Below, piece after piece: positions 49,962-61,900 of a stretch of 64,000 nucleotides of DNA. The notes beneath the pieces are model-generated. The model was not told the origin of the DNA. It ran no database searches and was given only the letters and a program-made list of their open reading frames with translations. Source of the DNA: Anniella stebbinsi (lineage: Eukaryota > Chordata > Lepidosauria > Squamata > Anniellidae); contig JARDYH010000001.1 in NCBI GenBank assembly GCA_029215795.1, forward strand, positions 186,317,654 through 186,381,653, given 5' to 3'. The position numbers and the translations under genes are program-made. Each line of letters opens with the position of its first letter. Positions within the stretch are counted from its first letter, which is position 1.

Positions 49962-52900
49962 TTTAGAAGACATTTAAAATGCAATCTTTAGATCATCTTG
50001 TTAAAATATCTTTCCACCTATTCCTGTGAAAACAGGTCGGGAAATACTTTTAAAAACCCATAAAATTGGTATCAACCAAATTTGAACTGATCCATCTAAC
50101 CCTACCTAAGAAGCACATACATCTGTTTGGCACAGCTTGAACAGCTTCCACCCATACTTAAGACAGGACAATGTAGAGGAAGTAACAGCAATTCTGTCTC
50201 AGTGCGTGCATTTGTGTGTGGGGTGTTTGTGGAGTTGTTTTGTTTTACCTTGTCTCCTCTTTGTCCACGGTTACCAGGAATTCCTGGTGGCCCTCTTTCT
50301 CCATTGCCACCCTGTGTGAAAAGGGACATATCACTGATTAGGAATATTTCACACATTAGATTCAGCTATGAATCTGACTGTCAACCATAGCAGGCAACTA
50401 AAAATGTATTATAAGGACTCACAATACATTTACTATCTGATGACTTACATTGCAATGACACTCTGTTGTCTCCCATCATACAGAACTGATCGGGAAATGT
50501 TGTATATGAGCCTATTCTCAAAAACCAATTTGGAAGGATTCTGAGGGCATGTTGAGGATCAGAGGGAGTGGGGAATCTCCTAGAACTTGATTATGCACCG
50601 TTTGTGCATGAGCCCCCTCATGAAGGAAGGAAATACTAACAATAATAGTCATTATTTTTTTGCAATCCTTAGAACAACCCCACAATGTAGGTCAATATTA
50701 TTATGCCCAAATTGCAGAGGGCGTGGGTGGGGAGCGGTGAGGGTGAAAGAGAACAGCTTATCTAAGGGCACTTAATGAGTTTGTAGGAGGAGCAAGATTT
50801 AAACCAGGGACTTCCTGATTTGTGACTATGGCAGCATTCAGACAACACGATAGTCCAGGGTGGGGTAATAACTCAACAGTTGTTTATCTAGGGGGTACTC
50901 CCCACACAACATGATAATAACATGGTGTGGATTAGGATCAGAGTTAAATTGACTATTAGTCCACGCTGAGTTGACTCACTCATCCCTCGCCTTTTCTCCC
51001 CCCCTCAGTCCTCCCGCTAGTATCCTATCAGCCATTGCTGCCGAAAATCTATCCTGCCGGCTGGACTGGAGCGGCAGCTGCCACTTTGACCACTCTTGTC
51101 TTGTGATTCTATGGCTGAGAAAATAACCAACGGTGGCCGAGGAAATAGCCAACAGTGCCTTCCAAGTAACACAACAACCAATGGTGGTTCAAATAGCCAA
51201 CTCTGCATAGCATTGGATATTTGTGTTGGCTATTTCGGCCAAATAACCTGCTATTGGTTAAAAAACCTCCCTCCATACAACACAATAACCCTTGCTGGGT
51301 TAAATAACCAACCGTCGACTATTTAAACCAATGTTGGTTGTCATGTTTTCTGAACCCAGTCTCTGGCTATTAGCCACTGCACTACACCAGTTCTTCACCT
51401 GAGATTGTTACAAGATTCCTTTCTCAAGAACCCATCTAATCCCCATTTCTTCCTCATTTTATTGGGATCATCTCGCCTTCCTAGGTTGCCAATGTCAAGT
51501 TATAATTTCACATTCAGCCAGTTGAATTAGCATGATTTTGTGTGTGTCCTTATTGGGCCTGGAGGCAGAGCTTCCCCATCCCTTACATAAACTTTGGGAA
51601 GCTGCTGCTCCTTGGACTGTGCTGGAAACATCTACTACTCACTGCCTTCTTGGCTCTTATAGGAAACTGCCTTATCCTGAGTCAGACCACCAGTCCATCT
51701 GGCTCAGAACTGTCTATTCTGATTGGCAGCAGCTCTCCAGGGTTACAGACAGGAGTCCTTCCCAGCTCTACCTGAAGATGCTGGAGGCTGTACCTGGGAC
51801 TTTCTGCACATGAAGGATGTGCTTTACAACTGAGCCATGGCCCTTCCCTTCTTCTACAACCTTAAATCATGCTGTTGTCATTCCATTCTGGCTCTGCTCT
51901 CTACCTTTTCTAATCCTGGATGAAGGGTTACCAGCTGAGCTACTTGTCTTTAGTCTGCTTTAGGGCATATGCCCATATTGGGGAGCTTCCACTGCTCTTG
52001 GTGCACATCGAACCAGAAACACAAAAGGCTGAAAAAAAATGATAACCCGAGGGAATTGGGTCTCTTGTGCCCACATCATTGCTGCCTATGTGCAACACAA
52101 TCTGTCAAGTAGTGTGAGTCTGAGAGCAAAAATAGGTCCAAATGGAAGTACGACTGCCATTTGAGAAGCTGAAATGGCAGTCGTACGCACACTGACTCCT
52201 AGTCCATATCCAAGCCTAAGTTCAAGTGGTGGTGCTTACCTATAAAACCCTACACAGTTTGGGACTGAGGAGCCTAAAGGAACCCTGCTACCACATCAGC
52301 CTGATCATGCATGAAGGGCATCTGCCAATGATCTCCGCTTAGTGCCCTGCCATCTGAGGGGACACCAGGGGGATGGGTGAGCAACCAAGGAGTGGGGGCA
52401 TTTTTGGTTGGGGCACCTTATTTGTGGAATTCTCTCCCCAGGGAGGCTTGCCTGGAGCTCCACTACCCTTTCAGTAGCAGAAAAATGGCTTTAAAATTGT
52501 TTTAGGCATTTAAATTGTTATGATTGTATTTTATCTTTTGGTATTGTCTTATTATGTTATTTATAAACATTGAAAACTACCCTAGAGACTTTTGTTGATG
52601 GTGGCTTAAAAACGACTATCAATTAAATAATTACTTCAGAGTAAGTCCTGTTGACCTCAGTGGTACTTAATTTTGAGTAAATATGCAGAGGATTCAGCTA
52701 TGAAACACTCCTGTGTTCCTTTTGAGGGTCACTATTTTGCAGTTGAGGAAAGTCTTTTACTACACCACATCACAGGCAGTAGTATTCGACTCTGATTCAT
52801 TAAGCTCCATCATGCCAGCAATTTATCACACTTTAGCCATGCCTGGTATGTGTTTTTGCAGCACGGTACTCACATGACATCGTCCCTGTCCTGCGCTCAT

Positions 52901-55900
52901 CTCGCCTCTTCCTCTTTGTTTTCCATCTTATTTTAGAGTGGGGAAAGTCTGGTTCCCCCCCCCTGCACAATAAAGCCACTTTTCCCTCCTGTGTATTGCT
53001 ACCCTTGAGTGATATTGGACCATCCTGCTTTTGTTGGGGGCATATGTGTCGAATGAAGGTCTCACTGACAAAAGAGGAGGGTGGGGCGGTTCTCCGTGAA
53101 GGGGGAGGGAGAGAGGGTGCCAAAACACCCTGCGGAGAAGGCGAATGAGGCTGCTGCCGCCCGTGCCCGGGACTCGGTCCCATTCAACTCTATGGTTCTC
53201 ACTCCTGAGTAGGCATGACTCGGATTCCTGACCAGAACAATGTTGGCTTCCCCTTGCCATGCCAACATTGACCACAAACCTCTCCAAAAACCAATTGTAA
53301 TACTTCCTCTTCACTTATCTTGTTTAATATGATCTTAGGGGAAAGCATAGTGTGTTGTTTTACCATAATTGCGCAGTTTCAGGCTGCTGTACTATTATAG
53401 TTGCGTAGAAATATATATATATAAATTAACTGCAGGGGGAAGGGGCGGGGCGTGAGATTTCGCCGGTATAGTAGCGATACAGGTGAAAAGATACATGAGC
53501 GCAACAACGCACAGATGTGAGAGTGCCCAGCGCTCAACTTGCTAAGAAAATGGAGGGGGAAACTACGGACTCAAACCAAAAAGTAGGTGTGATGGAGCCC
53601 ATTATCATAGCTTTAATCCGTCCACTGGGTCTCAACTCTAGTTAACTGTCTTTTCAGAAGATAAATCAAAACCAGTTCCTTGATCCCACATGTTTCCTCC
53701 AATGAAAACAGTAGCCTTACCCTCTCTCCAACGAGGCCATCTGGGCCAGGATTTCCCTACAAGGAAAGAAAAGAGAAACGTAATATGGGAACTCTTCGTG
53801 ATGCATACAAATCTGGTCATTTAGAGGCATACAATTTCAAAAAGTGTATACCTCGTCTCCCAATTCTCCTTTCTCTCCAGGAGCTCCAGGACCTCCAGGC
53901 TGACCCTAAACAAACACATGAGACAAAAGAAACAAGCACTCTAAAATCAAAGGGCTCCGAAATAAGTGCTTTGGTACTCATACATCAGCTGTGAGCCACA
54001 TGACAGAGTTGATCTCACAGAAACAGATTTAGCTGGCAGATCAAGATTTCCTTCCTTGCTTACTATTGCCATTCCAAATTGTAATCCATCTTACCTTACA
54101 AAGATGAAGTTTGGCAAAGAAGTATATTTTATGCACTTGATCATTGTTGATCTTTTATGGTTTTGTTCTTGTATGTGTTTCTTCAGAAGGATGAAGCATT
54201 TAAGAGCATTCCAACACTCCAGTTGGAAGTTAGAGCAGAAAGGAAAATAGCTGATATTGAGGCTTTGTAAGAAAGATAAAACACAGTGTCCACAGCAAAG
54301 AATAAGTAGGGTGTGCATGGCAAAAAATATCATTGTTTATCATTATTGTCATTTTGGACCAAAAAAATTATCATATCGTAGGTGAACCGTATTGTCTTCA
54401 CGATAAGTATCGTGAAAAAATGATATTTTTGCAGCCCTATTTTTAAAGAAAAAAATGCCTATAACTTCTGTATTTTAAAAGTTGGAGGCTTGAAACTTGG
54501 TCACAGTGCTTATGGGGTATGCCTAAGTATGTGTATGAAATTTGAGATCGATCCCTCCAACCCTTGATTTTATATGAATTTATTAAAGATTGTTTCCGTT
54601 CTGACAGGTCTGAATGAACGCACGTAGCGAGCTGTCATTCTGATCTGTCAGAAATGAAGCAATCTTTAATAAATTCATATAAAATCGAGGGTTGGAGGGA
54701 TTGATCTCAAATTTGGTTAAGCCAAATAAAACATCTTCTTTTTTACTTCCTTTTTGGATTTTATGGTGACACTGAGGATCTTCACTTTCCCCTCCTTAGG
54801 TTTCTAAAGAAGGAAAAATGTATTTCTTCCTCTCTCTCTCTCTCTTGCCAGCTTTTAATTCTCACTGAGAGTTGCCTTCTTCTTTCTCCCCAGAAGCCAA
54901 AGTAGGTACAGTTGATCCTCACTGTGGTATCACTTCTCATCTCTAGCCCTATTCAAGCGCTTGTGATCTGTGTTGATTAAACATATCAGAAGGAGCAAGC
55001 TAGCCTCACCCCACCCCACCCCCATCATTGTAGACAGTCTCCATAGATAGCCTTCTGCTTCACAAAGTAGCCCTCCAAGTATAGAAGGACAAAAGCAATG
55101 ATGGAGGGAGCAAGGCTTGCGCACTCCCCCTACTCATGTAGTGTCAAATGGTTCCCCATGCACATCGGAGCTGGATCCTCCCCCAATCCCAGGTCTGAAA
55201 TCCCAGGCCTCTCCCTGACCCAGCAATCTCTAGATTTCAGCAAGCAGCAGGGGAGGTTTAAAGCTTCCCACCCTTGCACGCTGAAATGTGTGTGTGTATT
55301 GGCAGGAAAGACTGTGCTTCTGTGTGTGTCGGTTTGTGTGCATGCACGTGTGCGTATGCACATGTGCGGCCCTCAGGCCCTATCTGACACTAGACACAGT
55401 GCCAAAAAGGTTGTGCACCCCTGCTCTTGAGGTTATTATGTCTTCAGCCTTACCTTTTCTCCTGGGGCTCCATTGTTTCCACGCCTACCAGGTCCTCCCT
55501 CAAGCCCAGGCTCTCCCTTAAAAGAAAATCCACAAAAACCAAGTAAGACACTATTCTAAAACCAATAGTTGAGTTTCTAATCATGAGTGGTAAGCATGCC
55601 CATAATTTTCATTGCCTCCAGAGTACAGACACCATTTTGAAGCACTCCAGGCACTGGTATACCTTGTTCTTGTATCGTTTGAAAACAATGGGCAGGCTCT
55701 TACATCCCCCCACCAATTCTTTTGCTCCCCCTCAATTCTGTTGCACAAGCAGCCCTTACAGCTTCCACAAAGCAATTCTCGGGGGGGGGGGCTGAAATGA
55801 GCAGGGAGGCTCATTTCTGGAAGGGAGCAGGTCAGTGGTGCTCATCTAGGAGAGCTCCGCCATCCTGCTACCTTGCAGAGTGGTTCCGCTTGTTTCGGGG

Positions 55901-58900
55901 CTTGCCCCCAGAAGTTCTAAATTCTCCGTTCCACAAGTGGCAGGGGGTGCTTGCACAATGATGTATACCTCATGTTCAATTTACATCTGAATTACAGCAT
56001 GGGATTGACACCTGACCAGAATACGTAACTATAGTTCCCCAAGCCGTAACAAGAAAACAATAGAGCCTGACTCACTGTTACTCCTTTGGGCCCATAAGAA
56101 CCAGGGTCCCCTTTTGGTCCAGGAGGTCCTTGTAAGCCCTGTTTAAAACAAACAATTTGCTCAGTGTATCAGGAATGGAAATGAATCGCATATTTTTTAT
56201 ATTACCATGATTCTTATCAAGGTTGCACAGGCATTTGGAAGTCATCACGGGTGAAGGCTGGTTTTGCTCCTGGTTTGCAACGGTTTTCTACACCTACCCT
56301 GATCTGTGTGGTAGTAGCCCCTTTTCCACATTCTCCTCCACATGTGGGTTTCTGTTGCTCACACCCTCTCTTTGTGTATCTATTTACTTGCTTCTACCAT
56401 AGCAGACTTAGATTGCTTGTTTACTTACGTCAAATCCTGGGGATCCTTTGCACCCTGGTAATCCATGAAAACCTTGTTCACCCTGAAAAGGAAAGGAAAA
56501 AAAATGTCTAGATCTACACCAAGCAGGATACGACACTTTGAAAACATTTTGAAAATGGTATATGGAGTGTGTCCTGGCCCGAACAGTTGTCAAAACTGTT
56601 ATAAACCATTATGAAGCCGTAGTGTAGATCCTGCCCAGATTGATCATCCCTGTAACCATAAGTGCCATTGATGTTGTTTGTCATTCTAGAATCAGTGGGC
56701 TTCTATGAAATACAGCATCAAGAGAAAGAGGAATTCTCAGAGGAAGCTCGGAATGATTGTCCCAATAGGTTTTTCCAGTAATTGCCATCATGGCCAAGTC
56801 TGCCTTGGATACATAGTGGGGTGGGATGAGGTCCTTCTGTAAATGCCTGAGCTGCTATGGTCAGGATTCAAGTATTTAATTTATACCCTGACTTTCTGCC
56901 AGAAAATGGAGCTCACGACTATCAACAATAAACTGAAATTAAAAAAAAAAAACTTCAGTAAAACATTACAAATCCCCCAGAATCAATTAAAAACACAATT
57001 AAAAACACAACAATAAAAGAACTAAACAGCACCCACCAATAATCCCCACCACCACCACCACTAAGGAACAAACCAACTCATGTGCCAAAGGCTTGCAGGG
57101 AAAAAAAGGCCAACAAAAAGGGGGCCAACCTAGCCTCCTTGGAAGGGGCTTTTCGAGACTAGGGGCAGCCACGGAGAAGGTCCTCTCTCATATTCCCACC
57201 AAGTTTGCCACTGGTGGGAAGCCTCCCCGGAAGGTCTTAACACCTAGGCAGGCTCATATGGGAGACGGTGGTCCTTAAAACAGCCAAGCATGGGCCATGG
57301 CAGATAGGGCTTTATAGGTCACAGCATGTGACAAGGCAGTCACATGCCTCATGTCAGCAGCCCTGGTGAATGGTCCAGCAGGGCAAAAGAAGACCTCGTG
57401 GGGCCTGTAAGCTCACTGAGCATTGCCCTGCTGGCCCTATCCTGGTTGAGCCAGCCTGGCCAAGTGCTCACAGATGCATATGTCCAGGACCTCCAGAAAG
57501 TGCGCAATTCCCCCGGCACACCCACCTCTTTTAGGCAAGACAGAATTGTATCTTGCAATAAAGAGGTGTTCACCGCTAATCTTACTCAATCAGCTAGCTC
57601 CCCACTCCCTCAGCCACTTTTCTAAGCCAGGAAGGGTAAAGTTTCAGCACACAAATCGTAGGCCTCACCTCTCCAAGGACCCTGTCCATATCGTTGGGCT
57701 TTCCAGTGGGTTTTCTGGGGGCGGGGGAAACCCTCTTCAGGCCCAATTGCAACCACGTTTTTTATGCAACTTTGGTATGGCTTACAGATATTTCTTCGGT
57801 AAGAGAGACACAGGCTATGTCTACACCAGGGATTTATCCCAGGGTCATCCTTGGGCATCCACATCCCCGGGGGCAACTGGGGACGACTCTGGGATAACCT
57901 CAGGAGAACGGAAACCAGGATTATCCAGGTTTTCCTGTTGTCCCAGGTCCTAAAACAGGCCGCATGGGGTGGCTCCATGCCCGTGGGGGTGGGGAAAGCA
58001 ATTTCGCCATCCCCAGGATGGTGAGGGACGGGTGGGAGCATGTTTTTTTTTTGTTTGTTTTTTAAACCTTACCTGTCCCACAGATTGGGGCCACATGGCT
58101 CCTTTTCATTAAAAAAAAATGGCACCCACGGCACCCGCGACGACCCTCTTTCCTTCTGGGGTGTCTCGCAGTGGTCTACACCCTGGGAGGAGGATTGCGG
58201 AAGCAGGGAAGTCCACGATCCTCCCCCCTCCCTCCCTCTGCACCCTTAGGTCTAGACATGCCCACAGATTGGAGGCTTTGCATGCAAATGTTAACTGTAC
58301 CTTCTTGCCATCAATTCCATCGATGCCACGCTTGCCCTTCTCCCCCTGAAAGGAGAAAACAACGTACAAAATATAAAACAGTTTTTATTATTCCCACCAA
58401 AACCTTTCCAAGTAACATTCCCCACAGAAAATCTAAAGACATACCTTGGTTCCTTTTGCACCTCTTGAGCCCTGTGGACAAGAGAAGAGGATTTAGAATT
58501 GTGTACAATTTGTGATACCAACTGTTGAGTTAGGCCTCACAGACAGCCTAGCCGACAGGGGGAAAGTGGTATTGATTAGTTTTATTATTAATATATTCCA
58601 TTATGGAATTCAAGGTGGTATGCATGGGTTACCAGGCAGTCTCCCATCCTAGCACACATCTCAGATCATGCCCTTGGAAGAAAGTATATTTCTTTGTGAA
58701 CTTTCATCAAAAAATGGATGGGTAACTGGAAACTTGCAAAATATTTCAGTTCCTATCCATTGCCATTGCCATAGCACCTTCCAACAAAAGCATAACATAC
58801 TTGTTTTTGCTCTGACAAAGCGCAAATAGAAACAGTAGGTCATGTTTTTGCTCTGACAAAGCGCAATCGAAACAGTAGGTCATGTTCTACAACACTGCGA

Positions 58901-61900
58901 TATATATAAAGATCTTAGATCTCTTCTTATTGCCCCGCTTATAGTAAAACTCCCGGGCAGGCCGGACAAATTTTATGCAGAATATTTATTGTCTGATTTA
59001 GATGATCAAGTCACACTAAAAGTGGCCAGATTTTGTGTAGCAGCCATCTCCCGTCGCAGGGAGGTGACTGGTAAACATGAAAGAATGAACAACTAGCATG
59101 CATTATTCTATAGTTATAATCAAATGATACTGTATGCATGTAACACAGCTATAATATACGTGTTACTATTTCCCTATGGGTTGATGACTTGTCTATGTAT
59201 TCAATTATTAAATGTTTTTATATTATCAGGAGGGTTAATTGAAAATTTAATGTGTAAATATGTTTTTATATTATGATGTTTTATACTTGCTGGTCTTGTT
59301 GACCGTAATAAAATTTATTTATTTATTTATTTACTTGTTTTTGCTCTGACAAAGCGCAAATAGAAACTCTTTGTTTATATTCCAGATTCACTGCTTATAA
59401 TTTGATTCTAATTGCCAGGGCTGTGTGTCTGCAGCATTCATGTGGGACATAGAAAAGCCACAGAACATGATACTGGCCACAAGGTTCAAGTTCCTTAGAA
59501 CGTCATGTTTCTTTCTTGTCCTAATTATGCCTAACATGGAATTTGCCTTTTTCACAGCAGTGTTACACTGGGTTGACATTTTCATCAAGCTGTCCACTAC
59601 AACCCCAAAATCTCTTTCTTGTTCAGTGACCGCTAGCTCAGATCCCTTCAGTGTATATGTGAATTCCTTGCCCCAACATGCATTACACTTGCTTACATTG
59701 AACTGCTCACATTGAATTCTCCTTCACTGGGAGAAGTTACCATTTATTTCTACGATCTGCTTTCTTTCTTTAATGAGATACTGATCTATAAGAGGACCTC
59801 TCCTCTTATTCCATGACTGCTAAGTTTGCTCAGGAGTCTTTGGTGAAGGACTTCATCAAATGCATTTTGAAGTCCAAGGAACGGTGTCTACCAGATCTCC
59901 CTTGTTGACACTCTCAAAGACCTTTAAATGGTAAATGAAACAGAACTTACCTTTGCAAAAACCATGCTGATTCTTTTTCTGCAGGGCTCGCCTTCTATAT
60001 GCTTAATAATTTTATCTTTAGCAATGCTTTCAACCAATTTACCCAGAACAGATGTTAAGCTAACTGGTCTGTAATTTCCCAGAACCCTTTTTGAAAAATT
60101 GTGTTATGTTGTCCATTCTGCAGTCCTCTGCTACAGAGGCTGATCTTAGGCACATATTGCATATTTTTGTTAGAATTTCTGCAATTTCACACTTGAGTTC
60201 TTTTTGAATTCTAAGATTGACACCATCTGGGCCTAGTGATTCATTAGCTTTCAATTTATCAATAAGGTTGAGAACTTCACCTTTTGTCACCACAATTTGC
60301 CTCAATTCTTCAGACTCCCTTCCTGAAAACATCAGTTCAGTGACTGTTTCCTTCTGGTTCTCTCTGCTCTACTACTTTTCCATGATGGCCACTACATTTA
60401 AGTTCTGAGAGACATTTTGGTTGGCCATAACAAAAGCATTCCCCGACCATGGATTTTTTCTTGTAAACTACAAAAAGCTTCCTTTGCTTTTTCTAGGATT
60501 TGTAAGATTGCACTGTTAATCGATACCACACTCACCTTGTCGCCCCGAGTACCCTTTTCTCCCTGAAGAAGACAAGAAGAAAAACATGAAAAATACATTA
60601 TAAATGAAGGTATGAGATTAAAATTTAAGTCTAGAAAGTCAAGCTACGCAATAAAAGAATTCATACATGCCTTCATTCCTTGGTAACCAACAGGTCCAGG
60701 GTCACCTTGCTTCCCCTAGGGTAAAGTAATAATAACACAAGTTACAAACCGCATTGCAGGAAGTATATTTGTTTATTTATTTTATTTTATTTTATTTTCA
60801 GTAGTCTGCTGCTATACAGTCAGCTCCCCCAGAAGACCTCTACCAAAGAGAGGCTTAAGTCACATGGCTGGAAACTAGGGTGGCGGGGGTGAGGAGGTGG
60901 GGAAGACTTAGTGCCATCTTAGCCTGTTGTAAAGCTTAGTTTATTGTTACCTCTCACATAAAATGATGCATCCAACTAGTTCAATAGGGCCCAAATTAAC
61001 ATCAGAATACATCCACATGTATTGTGGATGCACATGTGAAAAATCTGCTTCTGTGCATGGATCCCCTTTATTTGACTGGGCTGAATTATCCTTAGCCTAG
61101 GAAGTAATGAACTATAGAAACCTGAACCAGAAACAACAGACGCATATCCTGTATTTTTACTAGTTGCACAGCTAAAGAAATGTCATCACTGTTAAAGTGT
61201 ATAGATCTGTGAAAATTATAATTAACATTTCCACAAAACCAGAAAAACAAATAGTTCTCATTCTAAGAAGTTTGTAAGCCAGGGTGGGGAACATTTTTAG
61301 GGCTGGACTGCCTCTGTTGAACCTCTCAGGAAACACATGCCAGCAAAGGGCAAGGCCAAAGGTCCTAAAGTAGGAAGGGCCACCCCGCTCTGTCTCTCAC
61401 ACACACCCCGCACACATATGCAAACTCCATCCATATCATTCAGACACAAGGATGAAGAACAGGACTCTGCCTGGGAGCGTGTCGAGGGACAGATTGGGGA
61501 GCGTCACCATCTGCATGAGTTGCATCGGCCAGAGGTTCACCATGAACCTTAAGAAAACTGCCAAGCATTGCAATATTATTGCACTGAAAATTGTGGAGTC
61601 TTTCAAGATCCATGAAACCACCCATTGTTCCAAGAAAATCTTTAACATGTGAATTCATTCATTTTATTACATTTCTATATTGCTTGATAGCAAAAGCTCT
61701 CTGGGCAGTTCACAAAAATTGATCAGGAACAAGAATAAGAGATGATTTATAGTTTTTGCAGCTTATGTTTGTTGCATCTATAATACATTTCTCCTTCAAT
61801 AAACACTGTAAAATATGAAGGCCAATTGCATGGATGTAAATACAATGGACATACACAAGAAAGCTATGATTGGCCATTGTTCCCCAACAGGTGTTCACTG

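Noticed and set aside
52833..53314. Overlapping minus-strand frames of 116 and 128 codons
   Set aside because: No recognisable domain, and the frames overlap each other. More likely part of an unidentified repeat.
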